Source: an archaeon
Lineage (GTDB): Archaea > Asgardarchaeota > Hermodarchaeia > Hermodarchaeales > Hermodarchaeaceae
Direction: 5' to 3'
Assembly (NCBI GenBank): GCA_016550415.1
Contig: JABXGU010000458.1
Span: forward strand, 1 to 15,747
Length of the DNA: 15,747 bases
Shown here: positions 1 to 6,865 of the stretch, piece by piece
Position numbering within the stretch: position 1 is the first letter of the stretch
Layout: the number at the start of each line of letters is the position of its first letter
Position numbers and translations under genes: made by a program
The notes under the pieces: model-generated
Databases searched by the model: none
Told to the model about the DNA's origin: nothing
What the model saw: only the letters and a program-made list of their open reading frames with translations

Positions 1-1
1 A

Positions 2-604
2 CGAAATTATATTAGACACAAAATCGGGATAATCCGCCGGGCACTCCCTAATGAAGTTCAACGTATCTATCCACTTGCAGATGTGGAATTCTATCTTACT
101 TCAGCAAAAGATGTTCTATTAATCTCCCACAAAGGAGGTCTTTCTGCTACAGGATTATTTGTGGTTGACAAGCTTCCAGTGGGAATAAGGGGCAATATGT
201 CTGCTTTCATTCGTGCAGTGTATAGTACCGGGCTTCCTCTGTTCTACACGCTTCTTCATGCTCCTGTTTCCGAAGAAAGATTGCCCCAACTTGGAGCCCT
301 TTCTGATAAGGCACAAGCTGCACTCGAATCCTATGATCCATCACAACTAGCATCCTTTGCATGGCGTTGTGGAGGAGTTTGGAAAACAAGACTCCTCCTA
401 GGAACCCGTCGTGACAGTTCCAATCTCGATGATGGAAACTTGCAGGGAACACTTGAATCACAAGTTCGTCAAGACTTACAGACTCTACAAATGGCATTTA
501 GAACCGCATATCCCCACATCCGACTGAGGCGCCTAACAAATCAAGAATTGGAAGATGGAATACGCTCAACATTACTACTTGGTAAGCCACCCCATTTTTT
601 CTAA
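2..604 (+). CDS. N-terminal part of a VirB4/HerA-like ATPase (5' truncated by window; frameshifted at 3' end)
   Basis: The frame is open from base 2, so the true start is upstream; the first internal start codon is a GTG at 83. It encodes about 200 residues of an alpha/beta domain and stops at TAA 602-604. The last residues (LLGKPPHFF) continue naturally into the -1 frame (LTGAESARYF), which opens at 586 and runs on as the 514-residue ATPase body. VirB4/TraC/HerA-type ATPases carry such an N-terminal domain before the P-loop domain, so I read this and the next CDS as one gene. On its own the fragment has no nucleotide-binding motif. The family link is inferred from fold order and the downstream half; there is no strong motif here. 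It may be a programmed frameshift, a real mutation, or a one-base undercall in the T6 run. Confidence 0.7.
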   Translation, partial: RNYIRHKIGIIRRALPNEVQRIYPLADVEFYLTSAKDVLLISHKGGLSATGLFVVDKLPVGIRGNMSAFIRAVYSTGLPLFYTLLHAPVSEERLPQLGALSDKAQAALESYDPSQLASFAWRCGGVWKTRLLLGTRRDSSNLDDGNLQGTLESQVRQDLQTLQMAFRTAYPHIRLRRLTNQELEDGIRSTLLLGKPPHFF

Positions 605-644
605 CAGGGGCGGAGTCTGCCCGATACTTCTTGCGGATTCCGCC
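595..644 (+). other. Candidate programmed -1 ribosomal frameshift signal
   Basis: In the upstream frame bases 595-601 read T TTT TTC, a canonical X XXY YYZ heptamer, followed at once by TAA (602-604). After a 7-base spacer a stem begins: 609-614 (GGCGGA) pairs with 639-644 (TCCGCC). Pairing continues inward to 620/633, giving 12 pairs (two of them G-U) closing a 12-base loop. A -1 slip joins the upstream protein to the 514-residue downstream frame without loss of residues. Programmed -1 frameshifting is known in archaea for the Sulfolobus alpha-fucosidase gene. The layout is directly visible; use by ribosomes is inferred. Confidence 0.5.
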
Positions 645-2175
645 ACTCCTAGCAAAGGGATTAGGAAGTGGAGTCCCCGCTGAATTCGTCATTCCCACCG
701 ACCTGAAATCCGATATTATCATCGGCTTCACCTATGAGACAGAACTTATGCAATCAGAATCACCTGTTGGCCTACGATTCGACGATCTCCCCTCAGGTAT
801 TCTAACTCTTGGCGAACAAGAATCACGCCGCACTACAAACAAAAGAATCGTGCTGGAGACTTCAAAGCATTCTCTTGACTATATCATTGTAACAACAAAT
901 ACTGATTATCGTGAGTTGACTCAACACACTCCCGATTGTAGAATCTATGTGTTAGGACAGAATCTGCGGATAAATCCCCTGGACACAGAACAAATGGAAA
1001 TCAATGCTTATGCTGGACTGTTCGCAGAAGCCCTAAGACCATTTTCTCTCTCAGATAAGCAGTGGCTCCTCCTCTATAGAATACTTGGCAATATTCATAC
1101 TGCACACTCACCTCCAACTCTTTTGGATTTACTGGATGAAATTCGGGCTTTTCTTGCACGAGGAGAATTCAGTGATTATGGTGAACGTCGAGATGCTCAA
1201 TTCCTCGAACGATTAAGCAGCACTCTCTCAACTGGTCCAGCTGGTGCATGTTTTACTGGCCTATCCCAACCTTCCTTCAAGGAACTAATCTCCCCAGGAA
1301 TCACAATTATTGAATGCCCAACATTTGACAGGCACATCAATGATTTTCTTCTATCATTAATTCTCGCAAAGGTTTGTGCGGCCCGAACAACCCAAGATAC
1401 AAGAAGAATCTTCTCTCCACTTGTTCTTCTTCTCGATGATTCTGACCTTCACCTATTTGGAACATCTAGAACACAACATTATGACAAAGATGATGTCAGG
1501 GGAATCCGCTATTGGCAACAACGACTTACCGAGGTGGATGCTTCTCTACACCTCAGCGGAAATCATCCGAGTCTCCTCCCCAATGGTGTTGCCGGATTAT
1601 TTGGAACACTAATCGTACATAGACTCAAGCTCAAAGAGGACCTTGACATGGTTCAAGTACCACTCAAGCTCTCAAGTCTACAAACTAGTCCATACTCCTC
1701 AAAACGAGAGAGTCTGTATCACCGTGAATTACTCAGACAAATTGAACCAAATATGGCGCTTATGACGCGACCTGATCTCCAAACCACTGTTCCTCTACGA
1801 ATCATTCCACTACCATCAACACCTGTAGGCACCACATCTTCTATGATTTTTCCACCGACAAGCCTTACAACTACAGTGGCACCAACCATGTTACACAAAG
1901 ATTTCACCACACATGTTGAAGATGCAGTACGCCTCCTCAATGTGCTCCGTGAATATCGTTTAACACCCACCGCCCTAGCAAACACCGTTGCCTTGCCCAA
2001 TCAACTAGTCACCTATCTACTTGACACCCTAGTCGGTCATCGCTATGTGCATGCAGTGGAAGAAGGTGATTCTCGCCATCGACGTACTGTCTTCAACATT
2101 ACTCCCAAAGGCGAATCAGCACTAATTGAATATGCGACCTATGTTACTCCTTCAACAATAGAAGAGTCTGGATAA
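631..2175 (+). CDS. VirB4/HerA-like P-loop ATPase body with degenerate Walker A and C-terminal winged helix
   Basis: 514 residues from TTG 631, but the frame is open from 586 and has no convincing ribosome binding site. It is probably translated as the -1 extension of the preceding CDS. The order of elements matches VirB4/HerA-type translocase ATPases: GLRFDDLPSGILTLG (residues 47-61, strand before the P-loop), LRINPLD (112-118), a helical insert, ITIIECP (224-230), and a Walker B-like LVLLLDDSD (264-272). The P-loop position reads GEQESRRTTNKR (61-72) instead of GxxxxGK[ST], and the usual DE of Walker B is DD, so ATP hydrolysis is doubtful. Residues about 425-500 look like a winged helix (DAVRLLNVLREYRLT, then TPKGESAL). 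Over 500 codons stay open, which argues against a decaying pseudogene. The PLD-type gene follows after 75 bases. Alternative: a divergent HerA paralogue with a structural role. Confidence 0.7.
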   Translation: MRIPPLLAKGLGSGVPAEFVIPTDLKSDIIIGFTYETELMQSESPVGLRFDDLPSGILTLGEQESRRTTNKRIVLETSKHSLDYIIVTTNTDYRELTQHTPDCRIYVLGQNLRINPLDTEQMEINAYAGLFAEALRPFSLSDKQWLLLYRILGNIHTAHSPPTLLDLLDEIRAFLARGEFSDYGERRDAQFLERLSSTLSTGPAGACFTGLSQPSFKELISPGITIIECPTFDRHINDFLLSLILAKVCAARTTQDTRRIFSPLVLLLDDSDLHLFGTSRTQHYDKDDVRGIRYWQQRLTEVDASLHLSGNHPSLLPNGVAGLFGTLIVHRLKLKEDLDMVQVPLKLSSLQTSPYSSKRESLYHRELLRQIEPNMALMTRPDLQTTVPLRIIPLPSTPVGTTSSMIFPPTSLTTTVAPTMLHKDFTTHVEDAVRLLNVLREYRLTPTALANTVALPNQLVTYLLDTLVGHRYVHAVEEGDSRHRRTVFNITPKGESALIEYATYVTPSTIEESG

Positions 2176-2195
2176 TTCATTGGGCAAATGCTTAA

Positions 2196-2209
2196 CATAA
2201 GTTCTTATG
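2196..2209. promoter_or_regulatory. 14-bp palindrome between ATPase and PLD genes
   Basis: CATAAG-TT-CTTATG is a perfect 6-bp inverted repeat in the 75-base gap, about 40 bases before the ATG at 2251. It overlaps an AT-rich stretch (CTTAACATAAG) that could be a weak TATA element, so it could be an operator for a dimeric winged-helix regulator. The regulatory role is inferred. Confidence 0.3.
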
Positions 2210-2250
2210 CGACGGTAACCAAGCTAGTTTGACAAGCACGAGGACTAAAA

Positions 2251-3180
2251 ATGAGTACAGCACGCCTTGGCCGAATTGCACGAGAAGCGCTCCTCCTATT
2301 ACGTCAGTTCCTTGGTCAAGGAGATTTTGACCGGGCAGCTCAAGCTGCCCTCAAAGCAGCTGAAGTCTTCAAGGAATTAGCAAAGCACTCCAATGGCTCA
2401 GCACATCGTGTTGCTTATCAGCGAGCAAAATTGATGGTTGAAATCACGAAGATACTCAAACAAGGTGAGCCATTACCCTCACAACTTGTTGATGCCCTAG
2501 ACAGCTTTTACCCCTCGCCTTCTCCTCAAAAGGAACAAACCACAATTTCAGAGGAACCCACAACTGGAACAATCCCTGCCGATGGAGATGATGAGGCGTC
2601 TTCAGATGACGTGGCTGAATCCACATCTGTAGAACCACACGAAGTATATCACGAACTACTAAATGGAATAGCCATCGCTTGCAAAATTTGTGAAATGCTG
2701 GATCGAGCATCTAAATCCATACGGATTATGGTCCAGAATCTAACCGATGTTAAAACAATCACCGTTGGCTCAGAAACATGCCACGTAAATCTCATAGATC
2801 GATTAGTGGCAAAGGCTAAGGAGGGTGTGACGGTTCGTCTTATCATTCGTGACCCAGAAGCCTTTGGCGGACTAGGCGACCATTTTCGAAAAGCCGTTGA
2901 GCAGATCCTTCAACGGTCTCCAGCAATCGAAATATTGGTTTGCACACAAATTCATATCAAAGCCCTTGTAGTAGATGAAAATGAAGTATTGGAGGGCAGC
3001 GCCAATTTCACTGGTAAAGGATTATCAGGTATTGGCGAACAAGCAACGTGGACCTCTAACCAAGATTTTGTGGAAAAATTTGTTGAACGTTTCGATCGTT
3101 ACTGGGTTCACCAGAGTACAGAGTGCACTGGCTGTAAGAATCGCACCTGTGAGGTCCATCCTCTGACAAGGCGTGTTTAG
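2251..3180 (+). CDS. MIT-like helical domain / HKD phospholipase-D-type phosphodiesterase / Cys-His knuckle protein
   Basis: 309 residues from an ATG with GAGG seven bases upstream. Residues 1-72 form a three-helix region (GQGDFDRAAQAALKAAEVF) resembling MIT or TPR-type bundles. Residues 88-128 are an acidic Ser/Thr/Pro linker. Residues 132-286 are a PLD-like domain with one complete HKD motif: H235, K237, D242, then GSANF (249-253). Proteins with one HKD normally dimerise to build the active site and act as phosphodiesterases, nucleases or phospholipases. The C-terminus has C292-x2-C295-x4-C300-x2-H303, a possible zinc knuckle. There is no signal peptide or membrane helix, so it is probably cytosolic. 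Placement after a VirB4/HerA-like gene favours a nucleic-acid role. An MIT-PLD layout also recalls eukaryotic MITD1, which binds ESCRT-III and membranes. HKD call strong; MIT call tentative. Confidence 0.8.
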   Translation: MSTARLGRIAREALLLLRQFLGQGDFDRAAQAALKAAEVFKELAKHSNGSAHRVAYQRAKLMVEITKILKQGEPLPSQLVDALDSFYPSPSPQKEQTTISEEPTTGTIPADGDDEASSDDVAESTSVEPHEVYHELLNGIAIACKICEMLDRASKSIRIMVQNLTDVKTITVGSETCHVNLIDRLVAKAKEGVTVRLIIRDPEAFGGLGDHFRKAVEQILQRSPAIEILVCTQIHIKALVVDENEVLEGSANFTGKGLSGIGEQATWTSNQDFVEKFVERFDRYWVHQSTECTGCKNRTCEVHPLTRRV

Positions 3181-3517
3181 TCACCCTATTTAGAGTTGAT
3201 TTCTAGCTAAAACCATGTTCATTTGCACTTTTTCGGCTTGGTAGAATTATTCAAAATAACTGCTTTTTTCTGAATTTCTTATCTTTTGGTCAAAGAAAAT
3301 CATAGAATGACAAGTCTTTTTTCCAGTTTAAATTTCCTTATTTACTATTTTAACGTCTAATAGTCCTTATTACAGTTTTTAGAGGTTTTATAACCATTTA
3401 TGGTAAAAATAATCGTCATATAGCCGTTTTTTTACCCTACTTAGTGTTGTTTAAATACTAACCAACCACTTTTCTGCTTTTTCAAAAGTATAAGGTCAAG
3501 CAGGGGGCAAATCATGC
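3181..3517. other. AT-rich intergenic region, 337 bases
   Basis: No open frame longer than about 25 codons on either strand. Several T-tracts (3227-3231, 3263-3269, 3314-3320, 3427-3433) fit archaeal U-tract termination of the upstream gene. Two short inverted repeats are visible: ACTATT (3344-3349) with AATAGT (3359-3364), and ACCAT-TT-ATGGT (3393-3404). A TATA box at 3450-3457 serves the downstream gene. I see no tRNA or box C/D RNA pattern. Its length is unusual here, as neighbouring gaps are mostly under 100 bases. Confidence 0.5.
3450..3457 (+). promoter_or_regulatory. TATA box for the tandem winged-helix regulator operon
   Basis: TTTAAATA matches the archaeal TATA consensus. A start site 25-30 bases downstream (about 3482) would leave a leader of roughly 35 bases before the coding start. 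Inferred from sequence only. Confidence 0.55.
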
Positions 3518-5275
3518 TTGGCGATCATAACGCGGACAGATACAGCATCAGATGATCTAGATTCAGCAACAAGACGTAAGCACTATTATAGTCAATTGAG
3601 GCTGCGCCTGAAATCCATCCAAGATAAGGTTGCTCAATTGGCAAGCCGAGACCCTCCAAGTCCTACGAAGATCAACTTTCTAAAGAATAGCTCTTTAGAT
3701 TCTCCTCAATTCTGCGGATATTGGAAGGGTAATCAATTACAGATAGCCCAACAACTACTTGATCGTCCTCTTCTATTAGACACTGTCTTATACCGTGAGA
3801 TGTATTCTGCTCTACTTCCCAATGCAGTTCGTCCAGTTCCTGAAAGTGGCGACTTGGGAATTTTATGTGCATACCTTAATTTTGATGATTCGCAACGAGA
3901 GCAGCTTCTTAAAGTCTGGCAAGCTGTATCTCCTCGTCGCCATTTTGGTGACATTACTTACAATGCACCATTGTCCTTGCCTCTCTTCAACCGTGTTACA
4001 CAAAACAGCTTCCTTAGACTTATACTGCCATACCTTGACGACCTTGAACCAGCTCCTTCTCCTCTTACTTCTCGTGAATATGTAGAGTTTATTGAAACCT
4101 TCATGCTAAATTATACTTCTCCTCTCTCTGAACAAGAGCTCAAGATTTTACATCTACTACAAGAAAATCCCAACACCACAATTCAGGACCTTTCAAAACA
4201 GAGCTCCTTCTCTGCTAGTTGCCTTAGCAAGCATATAACGGAATTCAAGGAGAAACTCCTCCTTACACGTTTCTACAGAGTTAACTATCCTCGTATTCGG
4301 TTGAATCATGTGGCAGTTCTTGCCTATCCTGCTCCTGGCAGTAGAATCAACCGCTACTTGGAATACTGTCCCTATCTTCGGAAATTGCATCGCTTTGGAG
4401 GTTCAGGTGCACCCTATTTGATAACATATGTTTTGCCAAGACTTCGACTCAGGCGATTGAAAGAATGGCTCCAAGAACTAGTAAGCCTGGGACATCTGAC
4501 ACGTTTCCGCTTATATCCATTGGATGGAATTTTCCAAGGTTACAATTTACGGAGTTATCTTGCCTACGATTCTGAAATCCCCAAAGCTGAACGTTTTCGT
4601 TGGGTTGCATGGATTCGATATCTTAGAGATGTCTTAATTCGAGAGGGCTTTGGAACAATTCTTGAGCAACCCTATATCTATCAATACAGTCCTCCTAACG
4701 TTGAGCCAGCTAGCCTAGATGCTTTGGATTACCAGATACTAGCTAACATAACTCCCGAAAGTACTGCTGAAGATATAGCAAAATTCCTTAGTATTTCAGC
4801 ACGTAAAGTGCGAAGCCTGCAAACGAAATTGTTTGAGCAGAAGGTTATCTTTGAACGACCAGACCTTGGCATGTTTCACTTGGGATTAAACGAATCACTC
4901 TTTGTAATGTTGGAAGGTAGCGAGGAAATCGTGCAAAACTTTCTGGCTGGATGTAAAGAAGCTCCAATGTATGGAGGATCCGTCTTCAGCCATCCAACTC
5001 CCGGTTGCATTGTTGCCTTCGGGGTTCCAAATGGTCTTGCACTAAAAGTTGGAAAAGAATTGAGCCGCCTTTTCCTCGAGCAGGAGGAGTTCGATGCTGC
5101 TGTCTTCTATGGCAGTGGGTCAAAGGATTTCACTGTTGCTTCCGTACTCAAGCGATGCCGATTTGATATAAAGAACAACCAATGGGTTTGGTTCCGTGAG
5201 TATCTCCCAACCACCTTTGAATCTGTTTCTTCACATCAAAATGAGTCATCAGAACAAGAAGAGGAGGATCAATAA
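3518..5275 (+). CDS. Tandem winged-helix/Lrp-AsnC-like transcriptional regulator (585 aa)
   Basis: The start is taken as TTG 3518, the only start codon near the opening of this frame (stop at 3491-3493), with a purine-rich GGGGG at 3503-3507. Residues 202-262 form a winged helix (LSEQELKILHLLQENPNTT, then a QDLSKQSSFSASCLSKHI recognition segment). Residues 263-345 resemble the RAM-type alpha/beta domain of Lrp/AsnC regulators. The pattern repeats: a second winged helix at 398-452 (LDALDYQILANITPEST) and a second alpha/beta segment at 458-545. Residues 1-195 are unrecognised. The tail is acidic (EQEEEDQ). Ordinary Lrp proteins are about 150 residues, so this is a large tandem version, which may bind DNA as a pseudo-tetramer. 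It heads a tight set with two small genes (gaps of 33 and 32 bases). Specific targets unknown. Confidence 0.75.
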   Translation: MAIITRTDTASDDLDSATRRKHYYSQLRLRLKSIQDKVAQLASRDPPSPTKINFLKNSSLDSPQFCGYWKGNQLQIAQQLLDRPLLLDTVLYREMYSALLPNAVRPVPESGDLGILCAYLNFDDSQREQLLKVWQAVSPRRHFGDITYNAPLSLPLFNRVTQNSFLRLILPYLDDLEPAPSPLTSREYVEFIETFMLNYTSPLSEQELKILHLLQENPNTTIQDLSKQSSFSASCLSKHITEFKEKLLLTRFYRVNYPRIRLNHVAVLAYPAPGSRINRYLEYCPYLRKLHRFGGSGAPYLITYVLPRLRLRRLKEWLQELVSLGHLTRFRLYPLDGIFQGYNLRSYLAYDSEIPKAERFRWVAWIRYLRDVLIREGFGTILEQPYIYQYSPPNVEPASLDALDYQILANITPESTAEDIAKFLSISARKVRSLQTKLFEQKVIFERPDLGMFHLGLNESLFVMLEGSEEIVQNFLAGCKEAPMYGGSVFSHPTPGCIVAFGVPNGLALKVGKELSRLFLEQEEFDAAVFYGSGSKDFTVASVLKRCRFDIKNNQWVWFREYLPTTFESVSSHQNESSEQEEEDQ

Positions 5276-5308
5276 TAACAATCATAGTAAAATTTTAGGT
5301 GAATAAAA

Positions 5309-5641
5309 ATGACGGAAAAAGAAATATCTCGTGTCGAAGCCGCATCACCGTTAGAACTAGAAGAAATCAAATTAGAACAGCGTAGAGGTCCTGGACGAGG
5401 AATTGGCCAAAAGCGTTTAACAAATCAAATGTTGACGCGATTGGACACTCTTTTCCAGAATCTAATACAACTGCGGGGTTTTCTACTCCAAGACGGCCAC
5501 TTAATCATAAATGAAAGTGGCTCAATTCTTGCACCGCAATCTCACAAAAACCTCGACCATTTGATTTCTCTACTGGAAGATTTTTTGTGGATATTAAACT
5601 GCTCTATTTCCAAACTTGGTGGAACGCCCCAATTATTCTAG
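5309..5641 (+). CDS. Small uncharacterised protein (110 aa)
   Basis: I do not recognise the family. ATG 5309 has an AGGTGA site at 5297-5302 with six bases of spacing, a good archaeal ribosome binding site. The N-terminal 40 residues are charged (ELEEIKLEQRRGPGRGIGQKR), with a basic Arg/Gly patch at 26-36. The rest is predicted helical with many leucines (RLDTLFQNLIQLRGFLLQ, NLDHLISLLEDFLWILN). No signal peptide, membrane segment or cysteine pair. It lies 33 bases after the tandem winged-helix regulator and 32 bases before the Cys-rich small gene, so it is probably co-transcribed and may be a partner or modulator of the regulator (inference). Confidence 0.7.
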   Translation: MTEKEISRVEAASPLELEEIKLEQRRGPGRGIGQKRLTNQMLTRLDTLFQNLIQLRGFLLQDGHLIINESGSILAPQSHKNLDHLISLLEDFLWILNCSISKLGGTPQLF

Positions 5642-5673
5642 CTATCGACATTATTCAAGGAGGAGCCAATAAA

Positions 5674-5883
5674 ATGGAAGCTACAAAATCCAAAGAAGAA
5701 CTGCATACAATGGCTTCCAATTCATCGAAGGATATTGGATTATTGATGGAACGATTTCAATCACATACTCCCTGTAAGCACTTTGGTGACTTTTTCCGAT
5801 GCCAAACACCCCAAAAGTGCAGTAAGCATCAGAACTGCCTTCGCGCTTGGATGCAAAGGGCACAAGATTCGCCCCAATTCTAG
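5674..5883 (+). CDS. Small Cys/His-rich protein (69 aa)
   Basis: ATG 5674 is preceded by a strong AAGGAGGA at 5657-5664, the best ribosome binding site in the window, which decides this start over upstream in-frame starts such as the one at 5587. The 69-residue product has a helical N-terminus and a compact segment at residues 33-54 (CKHFGDFFRC, then CSKHQNC) with four cysteines spaced C-x8-C-x5-C-x5-C and interleaved histidines. This could be a zinc site. No family recognised. Third gene of the regulator set; it ends 14 bases before the end of a convergent minus-strand gene. Confidence 0.65.
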   Translation: MEATKSKEELHTMASNSSKDIGLLMERFQSHTPCKHFGDFFRCQTPQKCSKHQNCLRAWMQRAQDSPQF

Positions 5884-5896
5884 CTTCATGATAGAG

Positions 5897-6058
5897 TTAT
5901 CGTCGTAACTGTTCTACGGAGTTGTTAAGTTCATTGATTGAATGGCTCAGTTCTCGAAGTTCGTTGTAGATATTCTCCAGTGTATTGTATATTCTGCTGT
6001 AGAATAGGTCATAAAAGCGGTCCATGTGATTGGCAATTTGCTCTACATATCGTTCCAT
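5897..6058 (-). CDS. Coiled-coil microprotein (53 aa)
   Basis: ATG at 6058 to TAA at 5897-5899 encodes 53 residues. Residues 26-53 show a heptad-like spacing of Leu/Ile (LENIYNELRELSHSINELNN), suggesting a parallel coiled coil; the N-terminal half is amphipathic and aromatic (MDRFYDLFYSRIY). It lies 41 bases downstream of the nuclease gene on the same strand, so it can be the last gene of the Roadblock-nuclease unit. The ribosome binding site is poor, which is the main reason for caution. It may be an oligomerising accessory subunit. The strand opposite holds no competing frame of note. Confidence 0.45.
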   Translation of the reverse strand: MERYVEQIANHMDRFYDLFYSRIYNTLENIYNELRELSHSINELNNSVEQLRR

Positions 6059-6099
6059 GAAAACTAATTGTCATTTCTGCATTTAAGCGTTCAAACTTC

Positions 6100-6831
6100 T
6101 TAGAGTGTGTATTGACGATCAGATGGTGGATTCACAATCTGTAGTTTATCAAGAGCTTTATCATAATCAAGAATAAAGGCGTTAAGCTGGGTTGCAGGAA
6201 CAACCGGAACTTTTTCATGAAAGACAATATCCTCATTGAGCATCGTCACTAGCAAGGGCAGGAGCATTACTTTTTTCCAGCCAAGGCAGTTTAGTTTTGT
6301 CTGGTTGGCAGCAAAGTGTGTGGCTAACTCCTGTGTTCGTTCAATCTGTTTATTGACCGCATTCCTCAACGCTGAGGATTTGCCCAGTCGAATTCCATAA
6401 TGCTTGCAGTCAATACAAAAAAGAATGGGCTTTCGAGCGGCTATCACATCTATTTCGTATCTGCGGTTTACCTTGAAGCGATATCGAAGATGAACAGAGA
6501 AGTTATGTCGATCAAATATGGTGCTGACAAATTCTTCAAACTCTTGCCATGTAAGGGAATCTAGTATCTGTCGATCAGGCTGTCCAAGTCGGATTGCGTG
6601 CATAGCTAATTGAACCTTAGCAGTGCCAGAGATTAGCCATTGATGATCTGGAAGCGGTTGGAGTATACCTGCAGTTTCCATCGAACTAAGAAATGTAGGG
6701 ATTCTAATCCATTCTGGAAGTTGGGCTTGGGTGATTGTGGATTGACCCTTGGTTGTATCAAGAAGTTTACCTAAAAGGGAACCGTCGGTTATCGTGCTGA
6801 GTAGGTTAGGGTCAGTTTGCGACCAATTCAA
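6100..6831 (-). CDS. PD-(D/E)XK (Mrr-like) nuclease with N-terminal winged-helix-like region (243 aa)
   Basis: The start is TTG 6831, with an AGAGG purine run about nine bases upstream; no nearby ATG precedes the nuclease core. Residues about 35-80 look like a winged helix (LPEWIRIPTFLSSMETAGIL). The core begins at 93 with LTWQEFEEFVSTIF (helix with E99), then RRYEIDVIAARKPILFCIDCK (124-143). D128, D141 and K143 fit the D...(D/E)xK catalytic triad of restriction-endonuclease-fold enzymes such as Mrr and archaeal Holliday-junction resolvases. It should cut DNA with Mg2+. The C-terminal about 90 residues are unrecognised alpha/beta. It follows the Roadblock gene by 34 bases, an uncommon pairing. 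Substrate unknown: repair, restriction and junction cleavage are all possible. Confidence 0.75.
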   Translation of the reverse strand: MNWSQTDPNLLSTITDGSLLGKLLDTTKGQSTITQAQLPEWIRIPTFLSSMETAGILQPLPDHQWLISGTAKVQLAMHAIRLGQPDRQILDSLTWQEFEEFVSTIFDRHNFSVHLRYRFKVNRRYEIDVIAARKPILFCIDCKHYGIRLGKSSALRNAVNKQIERTQELATHFAANQTKLNCLGWKKVMLLPLLVTMLNEDIVFHEKVPVVPATQLNAFILDYDKALDKLQIVNPPSDRQYTL

Positions 6832-6865
6832 TAATTGACGCCTCTTCGGTCAATCTAACAATATT

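Noticed and set aside
207..731. Two minus-strand frames of 96 and 77 codons opposite the ATPase-like gene
   Set aside because: They are antisense to a clear coding region and show no family features.
3181..3517. Possible non-coding RNA in the AT-rich gap
   Set aside because: No tRNA cloverleaf, no box C/D pair and only weak AT-rich stems; I could support no specific RNA.
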